Part shown: positions 5,220 through 12,040 of the stretch, one piece after another | Layout: each line of letters starts with the position of its first letter | How positions within the stretch are numbered: the stretch's first letter is position 1 | Assembly (NCBI GenBank): GCA_000433415.1 | Contig: FR890450.1 | Location: forward strand, 15,775 to 29,987 | DNA length: 14,213 bases | Direction of reading: 5' to 3' | From: Clostridium sp. CAG:448 | GTDB taxonomy: Bacteria > Bacillota > Clostridia > Oscillospirales > CAG-272 | Translations under genes and position numbers: made by a program | The notes under the pieces: generated by a model | Seen by the model: the letters and a program-made list of their open reading frames with translations, nothing else | Database searches by the model: none | Told to the model about the DNA's origin: nothing

Positions 5220-7161
5220 CGGCAACAGGCGCAGAAATGCATCCGCCGGCAGAAAGAAAACGGTGCCGGAGGGCGGCTCTGTAACAGCCGAAGCCGCGAC
5301 GACCGCGGAGGTCAAAGGATCCGCTGTTCAGCCTGCACGAAAACCGGTCAGAAGACAGAAAAAGAAAAATACGCGGGAGGCTGTCCCGGCGACGGGCACG
5401 CCGTTCCCGATGGCACAGACGATAGCAACCCCTGCACCCGTTGCAAAAGAACGAAAAGGGCAACGCGGAGGCGCCAAAGGAAAGAAGGCGCTGCCGGAAG
5501 GGGCAAAGCTGCGGATCATCCCCTTGGGGGGAATCAGTGAAATCGGAAAGAACATGACCGCGATTGAATACGGTGATGATATTGTCATTGTGGACTGCGG
5601 TCTTGGATTCCCGGATGAAGATATGTTGGGAATCGATCTGGTGATTCCGGACATTACCTATCTGGAAGCAAATGCTGCTAAAATACGGGGAATTGTTCTG
5701 ACGCACGGACATGAAGATCACGTCGGAGCGGTTCCGTATGTATTGCGCTCCATCCACCCGCCGGTGTACGGTACGCGCCTGACGCTCGGAATCGTGCGTA
5801 ATAAATTGGAAGAATTCCGTCTGCCGCACAAGCCGGATCTGCGCTGTGTGAATGCGGGAGATACGGTCAGGCTGGGAGAACTGGCGGTCGAATTTATCCA
5901 TGTGAACCACTCCATTGCGGACGCCTGTGCGCTGGCGATTCACACACCGCTGGGGGTTCTTGTTCACACAGGAGATTTCAAGTTGGATCTGACGCCGATT
6001 GACGGTGAGGTCATGGATATTGCGCGCCTGAGCGAGCTCGGGAAGGAAGGCGTTCTTTTGCTGATGTGCGAATCCACCAACGCGGAGCGCCCCGGATATA
6101 CCCCTTCCGAAAAGAAGGTCGGGAAATCGCTGGATTATATCTTTTCCGTCAACAGGGAGAAGCGGATCGTCATCGCGACTTTTTCCTCCAATGTGCACAG
6201 AGTTCAGCAGATTATCGATACGAGCGCACAGTATGGCAGAAAAGTTGCCATTACCGGGCGCAGTATGGTCAATATCGTCAATGCCGCAGTGGAACTCGGC
6301 TATATGACCGTTCCTGCCGGCGTTTTGGTGGACATCAGCGAGATCCGTAAATATACGCCGCGGGAGCTGACGGTCATTTCGACGGGAAGTCAGGGAGAAC
6401 CCATGTCCGCACTCTACCGGATGGCATTTGGCGATCACAGTCAGGTGACGCTCGGTGCTAACGACCTGGTTGTGCTGTCAGCCAGTGCGATCCCGGGCAA
6501 CGAGAAGCTGATCGGGCGGATTGTCAACGAACTGGTGCGCAGAGATGTGAGTGTGTTGCATGATTCTTCCGTGGAGGTGCATGTTTCGGGACATGCCTGC
6601 CAGGAAGAGCTGAAGCTGATGCAGGCACTGACAAAACCAAAGTATTTTATGCCGGTGCACGGTGAGTACAAACACCTTGCCGCAAACCGTTCCCTTGCCG
6701 TTTCCATGGGTGTTGACCCGCGTAACATCTTTATTGCGGACATCGGTCAGGTCCTGGAGATTGACCAGAAGGGCGCACGGCTGAACGGTACGGTTCCCGC
6801 CGGGAAGGTTCTTGTCGACGGTTACGGCGTGGGGGATGTCGGCAGCGTTGTTTTGCGTGACCGCAGACATCTTGCTCAGGACGGACTGATTGTTGTGGTT
6901 GCGACGGTGGATACCTCCTATTGCGACCTTGTGTCAGGACCCGACATTATCTCGCGCGGTTTTGTATACGTCAAGGAGTCCGAGGTGTTGATGGAAGAGG
7001 CAAAGCGGCTGGCACTCAAGGCAATTACCGACAGTCTGGAAAGCGGTGAAGCAGGAGACTGGATGGAAATGAAGAACAGCGTCAGGGAAGTGCTGACACG
7101 GTTCCTGTATGCCAAAACGAAGCGCAAACCGATGATTTTGCCGGTGATCATGAATGTCTGA
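5086..7161 (+). CDS. rnj: Ribonuclease J with long basic N-terminal extension
   Basis: A 691-residue RNase J, the metallo-beta-lactamase/beta-CASP nuclease with 5'-to-3' exonuclease and endonuclease activity that matures rRNA and degrades mRNA in Firmicutes. The catalytic core opens with KLRIIPLGGISEIGKNM (about 141 onward). The zinc motif THGHEDH places His207, His209, Asp211 and His212. The beta-CASP motifs include SGHACQEEL (about 500) and PVHGEYKHL (about 523). A C-terminal domain ends ILPVIMNV. Residues 1-140 are an Ala/Lys/Arg/Gln-rich, probably disordered extension absent from B. subtilis RNase J1 (555 residues) but seen in other Clostridia; it probably aids RNA binding. I chose ATG 5086 (MAKTKKN) for its typical start, although its ribosome site is weak; ATG 5053 has none. 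Expression starts from a perfect promoter through a structured leader. No second RNase J gene is in the window. Confidence 0.95.
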   Translation: MAKTKKNTEQNEVLTASGQAAVAQGENAEKKQRQSHGAQRKGGNSGNRRRNASAGRKKTVPEGGSVTAEAATTAEVKGSAVQPARKPVRRQKKKNTREAVPATGTPFPMAQTIATPAPVAKERKGQRGGAKGKKALPEGAKLRIIPLGGISEIGKNMTAIEYGDDIVIVDCGLGFPDEDMLGIDLVIPDITYLEANAAKIRGIVLTHGHEDHVGAVPYVLRSIHPPVYGTRLTLGIVRNKLEEFRLPHKPDLRCVNAGDTVRLGELAVEFIHVNHSIADACALAIHTPLGVLVHTGDFKLDLTPIDGEVMDIARLSELGKEGVLLLMCESTNAERPGYTPSEKKVGKSLDYIFSVNREKRIVIATFSSNVHRVQQIIDTSAQYGRKVAITGRSMVNIVNAAVELGYMTVPAGVLVDISEIRKYTPRELTVISTGSQGEPMSALYRMAFGDHSQVTLGANDLVVLSASAIPGNEKLIGRIVNELVRRDVSVLHDSSVEVHVSGHACQEELKLMQALTKPKYFMPVHGEYKHLAANRSLAVSMGVDPRNIFIADIGQVLEIDQKGARLNGTVPAGKVLVDGYGVGDVGSVVLRDRRHLAQDGLIVVVATVDTSYCDLVSGPDIISRGFVYVKESEVLMEEAKRLALKAITDSLESGEAGDWMEMKNSVREVLTRFLYAKTKRKPMILPVIMNV

Positions 7162-7174
7162 GGATCCGGGTGAC

Positions 7175-7230
7175 GAAAAAATGAAAAAATGAAAAAAGTT
7201 TTTTGAATATTCATATGTTGTTCAAAAAAC
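7175..7230. repeat. A-tract octamer repeat and A/T-rich hairpin after RNase J
   Basis: Three octamers GAAAAAAT, GAAAAAAT, GAAAAAAG (7175-7198) run into a perfect 10-base inverted repeat, GTTTTTTGAA (7198-7207) and TTCAAAAAAC (7221-7230), around a 13-base loop. On the plus strand the stem lacks G/C and a T-run, so it is not a standard terminator for RNase J. On the minus strand it is followed by T-tracts, but no minus-strand gene needs one. It may be an operator or curved DNA in front of the downstream promoter. Confidence 0.4.
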
Positions 7231-7246
7231 ACCCATAAATAGCGAT

Positions 7247-7252
7247 TATAAT
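7247..7252 (+). promoter_or_regulatory. Possible -10 box for the PrsA-like gene
   Basis: TATAAT stands 84 bases before the gene and just after the A/T-rich hairpin. No recognisable -35 box occurs at 16-18 bases, only an A-tract, so this is either an activator- or UP-element-dependent promoter or chance. Confidence 0.35.
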
Positions 7253-7335
7253 AGCCGTGTTTATGGCTTGTTGTGCAGACAGTCTTGTCGCACTCTTCAC
7301 TGAAAAAAGAAAACAAGAAAAGGTGGACCTGAAAA

Positions 7336-9000
7336 ATGGGAAATGTTAAGACACAGAAAAAGAAAGACCGCTCGTTGGTTGCGCTGACTACGTCACTGAT
7401 TGTGATAGGTGTCCTGATTGTGTTGATTCTTGCTTATACCATTGTCAATTCTTTCGGTGTATTCGGACGTATGAACTACGTTGCGGAGAGCAAAAACACC
7501 AAAGTGACCGAGAATATGATGGAATATGTGAAGTTTCAGCAGATCAATGCGCTTTCACAGTACTTTGGCAGTTATACTTCCAATTACCTGCAGCAACTGA
7601 ATAAGATTCCGGACGGTGCGTCCATCAGTACATTTGACGTGCAGGTTCTGAACAGCATCAAAACCACACTCCTGTATTATGAAGCAGCAATGGCGGATGC
7701 AGATTATCTGAAAACCGTGGATCTTGCCGATTTTGACCGTCAGGCAGAGGCTGCTGCGGACACACTGGAGAAGAACCTGAAGAAAAATGGCTATTCCATT
7801 TCCGATTACTTCTACTCTTGGGGGCTTGATAAAGGCGTTTCCAAGAAGGATATCAGCGCAATGCAGAAGCTTTCCCTGATATGCAATGATTATCAGGAAT
7901 ATCTGTCCGATGTCCGTTTCGCGGCAGGTGAGAAGGACTATAAGAATGATATGGCAGGCTACTTGGAAAAGGTAGAGGCAGACAAGGACAATAAGAGTAA
8001 GTACTACTTCGCAGATTACGAAACCTATGTTTACAAGACCAGTGAAGAGAAGATCACCAAGAATGAAAAGCTGAAGGACGGCAATAAGGAGTTGACTCTG
8101 GACGACCTGAAGGAAGCGATCAAGGCAGGCTTTGAGAAGGAAACCGACCAGGAAGCCGCTTTGAAGGCGATCACAGAGAAAAAGGATCTGACCGCTGCCT
8201 ACAGTGATTCTACCAGCGGATACCAGAAGTGGATGTTTGAATCCGACAGAAAAGCAGACGACACGTATCTTTCGGTTTCTACTTCCAGCGGTACCACCAC
8301 TTATACGCTTTATGTTCTGAAAAAGACCTGCTACCTGGATGCGGATGTGGAAATGAAGGATCTTTACTATATCGCATTCCCGTATGCAAGCGGCAGCGAT
8401 TCTGTTTCCAAAGAAGATGCAAAGAAGGCGGCAGAGGAATTCCTCGCAGCGTTCAAGCAGAACGGTACGGACGGTACTGCTTTTGAAAAACTTGCGAAGG
8501 ACGATAAGTACAGTGCCTACAGCTTCAGCAGAATTTACAGAGAAAAGAAAAAGACCGAGAGCCTTGGCAAAGAGGTCACCAAGTTTGTCTTTGGTGAGGA
8601 AATCAAAGTCGGCGATGTCCAGGTGGTTGAAGCTCCCAGCACATCAAGCGAGGGTTCCGGTGTTTACTATGTGGTTTTGGTCAGCAAAGTGTATGATATT
8701 CCGAACTGGGCTGCAAACTATATTATCAACGGTATTTCGGATGATCTGACCGCCTGGGAGAAAGCGGATAAGTCCTGTACCGACCTCGGTGTCAAGCTGA
8801 CGGACGCTTACCAGAAGAAGGTTGACAAGTACAACAAGGTAACCGAGACAACGGCATCGGGTACAACCAAGGCAGAGGAAACCACGAAGGCTGCGGAAAC
8901 CACAAAGGCTGCGGAAACTACCAAAGCGGAAGAAACCACAAAGGAAGATGAAACCGCAGAGCAGACGACCGTGGCGGAGGAGACAACCGTCGCAGATTGA
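7336..9000 (+). CDS. Membrane-anchored PrsA/SurA-like foldase with degenerate parvulin domain
   Basis: A 554-residue extracytoplasmic protein. A basic head (KTQKKKDR) is followed by one hydrophobic helix (about 14-40) and the sequence NSFGVFGRMNYVAESKNTKVTENMMEY, which resembles the SurA N-terminal chaperone start of clostridial foldases. A long Lys/Glu-rich helical region follows. At about 340-450 lies a parvulin-like segment: LYYIAFPY, an AKKAAEEFLAAFK helix, FEKLAKDDKYS, TKFVFGEEIKVGDVQ and a closing YYVVLVSKVYD strand, which parallels the strand/helix order of rotamase domains although key residues look eroded. The end (510-539) is five TTKxxE hexapeptides. There is no lipobox Cys after the helix, so it is a signal-anchored protein, not a lipoprotein as in Bacillus PrsA. 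It probably helps fold secreted proteins on the outer membrane face. AGGTGG lies 9 bases before the ATG; a terminator follows. Confidence 0.65.
   Translation: MGNVKTQKKKDRSLVALTTSLIVIGVLIVLILAYTIVNSFGVFGRMNYVAESKNTKVTENMMEYVKFQQINALSQYFGSYTSNYLQQLNKIPDGASISTFDVQVLNSIKTTLLYYEAAMADADYLKTVDLADFDRQAEAAADTLEKNLKKNGYSISDYFYSWGLDKGVSKKDISAMQKLSLICNDYQEYLSDVRFAAGEKDYKNDMAGYLEKVEADKDNKSKYYFADYETYVYKTSEEKITKNEKLKDGNKELTLDDLKEAIKAGFEKETDQEAALKAITEKKDLTAAYSDSTSGYQKWMFESDRKADDTYLSVSTSSGTTTYTLYVLKKTCYLDADVEMKDLYYIAFPYASGSDSVSKEDAKKAAEEFLAAFKQNGTDGTAFEKLAKDDKYSAYSFSRIYREKKKTESLGKEVTKFVFGEEIKVGDVQVVEAPSTSSEGSGVYYVVLVSKVYDIPNWAANYIINGISDDLTAWEKADKSCTDLGVKLTDAYQKKVDKYNKVTETTASGTTKAEETTKAAETTKAAETTKAEETTKEDETAEQTTVAEETTVAD
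8863..8952 (+). repeat. Five in-frame 18-base repeats (TTKxxE) in the PrsA-like tail
   Basis: Five consecutive 18-base units encode TTKAEE, TTKAAE, TTKAAE, TTKAEE and TTKEDE. They differ at several bases, so the array is not freshly expanded. It forms a charged, Pro-free Thr-rich tail that is probably disordered and could act as a wall-spanning linker or a glycosylation target. Confidence 0.85.
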
Positions 9001-9016
9001 TCTGTGCGTAAAACGA

Positions 9017-9056
9017 GGGGACTGTACTGCAAAGCACAGCCCCCTTTGTATTTTTT
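9017..9056 (+). terminator. Rho-independent terminator of the PrsA-like gene
   Basis: GGGG (9017-9020) and CTG pair with CAG and CCCC (9037-9043), with an inner TGC/GCA stem around AAA. The stem is followed by TTTGTATTTTTT (9045-9056). It begins 17 bases after the stop codon. Confidence 0.85.
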
Positions 9057-9161
9057 GCTTTTGATTTGGATTTGGGAAACATCGATTGCCCGCATGTTCC
9101 GTGTCGGTGCTTTTGCGTTCTTGTACGGAGAATAACAGGGCATTTCTGACAGAAAATACCC

Positions 9162-9191
9162 TTGACAGAACAGAAAAGTGCCGCATAGACT
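9162..9191 (+). promoter_or_regulatory. Probable promoter for the zinc-ribbon gene
   Basis: TTGACA (9162-9167) is a perfect -35 box; TAGACT (9186-9191) matches four of six -10 positions with an 18-base spacer. A small imperfect hairpin (9138-9161, GGG/CCC ends) lies directly upstream. The start would be near 9198, leaving a leader of about 48 bases. The rest of the gap from the terminator to here holds nothing I recognise. Confidence 0.5.
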
Positions 9192-9245
9192 GAAAGGGAA
9201 TGACCGAGGCGGGCACATAGATAGACAAGGAAAAGAGGAAGACTG

Positions 9246-9917
9246 ATGATACTTGAGAATAAGAAAACCACGATTGCCTACCGTTGTCCGGCATGCGGCA
9301 GCGGGGTGATGAGCGCGGTGGATATCTTCCGTTTGTCGGCAGATATGGTAAAGTTGAAATGTACCTGTAAGCATAGTGAAATGACTGCCGTGCAGACCGG
9401 GGACGGAAAGGTACGGCTGACGGTTCCGTGTATTGTATGCCCTGAACCGCATCATTTTCTGGTCAATAAGAGTCTGTTCTTCGGAAAAGAACTTTTTGTG
9501 CTTCCGTGCCCGTATACGGATATCAATATCTGCTTTATGGGGGAAGAAAACCATGTAAAAGCAGAGCTTGCCCGCACGGAGCTGGAGCTTCTGGACATGT
9601 TGGAAGAAAGCGGAATTGACGATTTTTCGGCACTCCACGGCGACGAACAGACGCTGCCGGATCCGCAGGTGCGTGACATTGTCCTGTTTGTGGTGCGCGA
9701 TATGGATGCGGAGGGAAAGATTTACTGTCACTGCCCTCCGCGTCAGAAAAACGAAAACGGAGAAACCGATCCGGATGAGAGTCGCATTGAGGCGGAGGTA
9801 ACGCCGGACGGGATTCTGGTGCGGTGTACCGTTTGCGGTGCTTCCCGGTTGATTCCCGCGGATTCCATGCTGTCGGCGCATGCGTTTCTGAATGCGGATG
9901 CTTTATATTTGGAGTAA
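9246..9917 (+). CDS. Cysteine-rich zinc-ribbon-like protein of unknown function
   Basis: A 223-residue acidic protein with twelve cysteines, mostly paired: CPAC (14, 17), CTC (39, 41), CIVC (62, 65), Cys88, Cys96, CHC (161, 163) and CTVC (194, 197). CPAC with CTC probably make one N-terminal ribbon, and CHC with CTVC a C-terminal ribbon, flanking a middle helical section (about 100-150, ELARTELELLDMLEE). No membrane segment, signal peptide or catalytic motif is visible, so it is probably cytoplasmic. Similar CPxC-starting proteins occur in Clostridia as conserved hypotheticals, from memory. GAGG lies before the ATG and a probable promoter is upstream. A D-lactate dehydrogenase follows after 65 bases on the same strand with no terminator between, so they are probably co-transcribed; that gene also ends in a Cys-rich tail. 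Function unknown. Confidence 0.8.
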   Translation: MILENKKTTIAYRCPACGSGVMSAVDIFRLSADMVKLKCTCKHSEMTAVQTGDGKVRLTVPCIVCPEPHHFLVNKSLFFGKELFVLPCPYTDINICFMGEENHVKAELARTELELLDMLEESGIDDFSALHGDEQTLPDPQVRDIVLFVVRDMDAEGKIYCHCPPRQKNENGETDPDESRIEAEVTPDGILVRCTVCGASRLIPADSMLSAHAFLNADALYLE

Positions 9918-9982
9918 AATGTTTCAAAGCAGGGAACACTGTAAACCGGAAGCAAAAGAATGAAAAATGTGAGGAGCGGAAA

Positions 9983-11020
9983 ATGATAAAAGTTGCTGTG
10001 TTTGACACAAAGCCATATGACAAAGCCTCTTTTCTTGCCGCCGCAGAGGGGCAGGATGACCTGCATATGACCTTTTTTGAGACCAAATTGGATGCGGATA
10101 CCGTCGGATTGGCGGACGGATTCGACTGTGTGGTTATTTTTGTAAATGACACCGCAGACAAGGCAGTGATTGATCATCTGTATGCACACGGTGTGCGTCT
10201 GATTGCTCTGCGCTGTGCCGGGTTCAATCAGGTTGACGTCAAGGCGGCGTTTGAAAAAATCCATGTGGTGCGCGTCCCGGCATATTCGCCTTACGCGATT
10301 GCGGAGCATGCCATGGCAATGCTTCTGACCTCGGTACGGCGGATTCATAAGGCATACAACCGGACAAGGGAATACAATTTCAGCATTACCGGGCTGTGCG
10401 GGTTTGATCTGCACGGCAAGACGGTTGGCGTTGTCGGTGCCGGTAAAATCGGTCGTGCGTTTATCAATATCTGCAACGGTTTCGGCATGCGCGTTCTGGC
10501 GTATGATAAGTACCCGGATCATACAGTGCAGGCGGAGTTTGTCGAGCCGGACGAACTGTTCCGTGAAAGCGATATTATTTCGCTGCATTGTCCGCTCACA
10601 GAAGAGAATTACCATATGATTGATGCCAGGGCAATTTCGCTGATGAAAAAGGGAGTTGTTTTGGTGAATACCTCCCGCGGCGGGTTGATTGACGCAGAAG
10701 CACTGCTGGAGGGGATTAAAATGCGCAAGATCGGCGCGGTCTGCCTGGATGTTTACGAGGAGGAGTCGGATTTGTTTTTTGAAGACCGCTCCGGACACAT
10801 TCTGGGCGATGATGTGCTTGCACGTCTGCTTTCCATGCCGAACGTGATTCTGACCGCCCACCAGGCGTTCCTGACTGAAGAGGCATTGGGCAATATCGCA
10901 CAGACCACGCTTGCCAATATCCGCTCTTTCTTTGCCGGAGAAGAGCCGGAAAATGAGATCTGTTACCATTGCGGCAAGATCGGTGAGTGCAGAAAACTGC
11001 GGCAGGAAAAGTGTTTTTAA
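9983..11020 (+). CDS. ldhA: D-lactate dehydrogenase (LdhA-type 2-hydroxyacid dehydrogenase)
   Basis: A 345-residue NAD-dependent dehydrogenase that reduces pyruvate to D-lactate, regenerating NAD in fermentation. The substrate domain includes LRCAGFNQVD; the Rossmann motif GVVGAGKIGRAF is near 150-161, with an Asp ending the next strand (AYDKYPD), indicating NAD rather than NADP. The catalytic Arg lies in NTSRGGLID (about 231), the Glu in DVYEEESDLFFED (about 260) and the His in TAHQAFLTEEAL (about 292). The DLFFED and HQAFLTEEAL stretches closely follow E. coli LdhA. Unusual is a Cys-rich tail, CYHCGKIGECRKLRQEKCF (Cys327, 330, 336, 344). ATG 9983 was chosen because GAGGAG precedes it and MIKVAVFD is the normal first strand; an in-frame ATG at 9824 lies inside the upstream gene. 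A bidirectional terminator follows about 75 bases downstream. Confidence 0.93.
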   Translation: MIKVAVFDTKPYDKASFLAAAEGQDDLHMTFFETKLDADTVGLADGFDCVVIFVNDTADKAVIDHLYAHGVRLIALRCAGFNQVDVKAAFEKIHVVRVPAYSPYAIAEHAMAMLLTSVRRIHKAYNRTREYNFSITGLCGFDLHGKTVGVVGAGKIGRAFINICNGFGMRVLAYDKYPDHTVQAEFVEPDELFRESDIISLHCPLTEENYHMIDARAISLMKKGVVLVNTSRGGLIDAEALLEGIKMRKIGAVCLDVYEEESDLFFEDRSGHILGDDVLARLLSMPNVILTAHQAFLTEEALGNIAQTTLANIRSFFAGEEPENEICYHCGKIGECRKLRQEKCF

Positions 11021-11030
11021 GGGATGCCAG

Positions 11031-11062
11031 CCCCGTCCCCGTGCACCCCCGTCCCCGTGCAC
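11031..11062. repeat. Perfect 16-base tandem duplication
   Basis: CCCCGTCCCCGTGCAC occurs twice head to tail (11031-11046, 11047-11062), each copy with an internal CCCCGT near-repeat and the palindrome GTGCAC. It lies between the ldhA stop and its terminator. The G/C-rich unit is unlike the surrounding DNA and may be part of a dispersed intergenic element. Confidence 0.95.
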
Positions 11063-11064
11063 AC

Positions 11065-11088
11065 TGGGAATATGATTGGGAATATGAT
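11065..11088. repeat. Perfect 12-base tandem duplication
   Basis: TGGGAATATGAT occurs twice in tandem (11065-11076, 11077-11088), two bases after the 16-base duplication and 8 bases before the terminator. No gene covers it. Confidence 0.95.
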
Positions 11089-11096
11089 TGATATAG

Positions 11097-11126
11097 AAAA
11101 ACGACCGTTCAAAGCCGGTCGTTTTT
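11097..11126. terminator. Bidirectional rho-independent terminator between convergent genes
   Basis: AAAAACGACCG (11097-11107) pairs perfectly with CGGTCGTTTTT (11116-11126) around an 8-base loop. The A-tract and T-tract make it work in both directions, ending ldhA on the plus strand and the XRE-PH gene on the minus strand, whose stop is only 6 bases away. Confidence 0.92.
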
Positions 11127-11131
11127 CTTTA

Positions 11132-12007
11132 TCAGGTTGTCTTTCCGTCTCCCATATGGGACATGATCAGGTTTCTGACCTGTGTGTAGTCCCGGATGTT
11201 GACCAGTGCGCTGGTCAGATAGGCAGGGGAGAGGCGTCCCGGAACGTAGGGGCGACGACTTATGCGGTAGGGGTTCCCCATGTAGGGAGAGGCGCCGGCA
11301 GAAGCCGAGGTATAAGCGGTGATCGGGACGAGCGTTGCGACTTCATTGTCTACAATGACGGTGTCCACCGAGCGGACATCCGCAAGCATGATCTGGGCGA
11401 TGACCGGGCGTCCGAACCCGCCGTAAAGAAGGATACGCCGTTCGGTGATCATATAGTAAGTGCCCGCAAAGGCATGGCGCGCGCTGTATCCTGTGCCGAA
11501 AAGAATCCAGATGCCGACTGCTATGAACGGGAAACCGAGCAGGGCGAATGCACCTGCCATGGATCCGACGACTACAGTCCAGACAATGGCGAAAGAAAGC
11601 CAGAAAATGCCGAAAAAGATGACATATCCGGAGCTGCGGGGGCGCCTGTAAACAGGCTTGCCCTCCCATAGTACCGTTTCTCCCGGCTCCAGCATACCGT
11701 TTAAGGGGGATGCCCCTTCCGAAGAGGCGGCACGGGGCACATATCCGGGGTCTGCGGTTGTGCAGTGCGGAGGCGGAGGCATGGTGTCGGCAGACCCGTT
11801 GTCGGTTCCTTCCCCCGTCAGATCTTCAATGCGGATACCCAGTGCCTGTGAAATCCGTACCAATTGCTCCCGGTCGGGTTCCGCGGTTCCGTCTTCCCAT
11901 GCCGCAATCACGGAGGGGGAAACGCGGAGAATCCGTGCCAGGGTTTCCTGTGACATTTCCGCACGCAGGCGTTGGTCGCGTAAATTGACAGCAAGAATGC
12001 GATTCAT
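11132..12007 (-). CDS. XRE helix-turn-helix protein fused to two membrane helices and a bacterial PH-like domain
   Basis: A 291-residue protein. Residues 6-62 are an XRE/Cro-type helix-turn-helix (LRDQRLRAEMSQETLARIL, VSPSVIAAWEDGTAEPDREQL), normally a sequence-specific DNA-binding unit. A Pro/Ser-rich linker (about 65-103) leads to LEPGETVLWEGKPVYRRP, the usual start of bacterial PH-like (bPH/YdbS-type) domains. Two hydrophobic helices follow (about 128-147 and 151-171), then the PH-like strand set including YYMITERRILLYGG, IMLADVRSVDTVIVD and a C-terminal helix (LVNIRDYTQVRNLIM). The hairpin topology would put both the HTH and PH parts in the cytoplasm, giving a membrane-tethered regulator or a scaffold. 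ATG 12007 was chosen because GGAG stands before it; an in-frame ATG at 12103 lies inside the upstream gene. It follows the GH127 gene by 28 bases and ends at a terminator. Confidence 0.78.
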   Translation of the reverse strand: MNRILAVNLRDQRLRAEMSQETLARILRVSPSVIAAWEDGTAEPDREQLVRISQALGIRIEDLTGEGTDNGSADTMPPPPHCTTADPGYVPRAASSEGASPLNGMLEPGETVLWEGKPVYRRPRSSGYVIFFGIFWLSFAIVWTVVVGSMAGAFALLGFPFIAVGIWILFGTGYSARHAFAGTYYMITERRILLYGGFGRPVIAQIMLADVRSVDTVIVDNEVATLVPITAYTSASAGASPYMGNPYRISRRPYVPGRLSPAYLTSALVNIRDYTQVRNLIMSHMGDGKTT

Positions 12008-12016
12008 GGTATCTCC

Positions 12017-12040
12017 TTTGTGTTCAGATTTGTGTTCAGA
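12017..12040. repeat. Perfect 12-base tandem duplication at the GH127 stop / XRE-PH leader
   Basis: TTTGTGTTCAGA occurs twice in tandem (12017-12028, 12029-12040). On the minus strand the first-read copy contains the GH127 stop codon, and the second runs directly into the GGAG ribosome site of the XRE-PH gene, so the duplication sets the spacing between the two genes. Confidence 0.95.

Noticed and set aside
5041..6438. Minus-strand open frame of 465 codons opposite RNase J
   Set aside because: Shadow of RNase J; no recognisable domain, and no ribosome site or promoter was noticed.
7198..7230. Rho-independent terminator for RNase J
   Set aside because: The stem has almost no G/C and no T-run follows on the plus strand, so it is listed only as a repeat.
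8863..8952. CRISPR-like repeats
   Set aside because: The 18-base units are contiguous, in-frame coding repeats without spacers.
9824..9982. ATG start at 9824 for the lactate dehydrogenase
   Set aside because: It lies within the preceding gene; the ATG at 9983 has GAGGAG before it and begins the normal first beta strand.
9743..11062. Minus-strand open frame of 439 codons opposite ldhA
   Set aside because: Antisense to a well-supported dehydrogenase and spans two genes; no motif.
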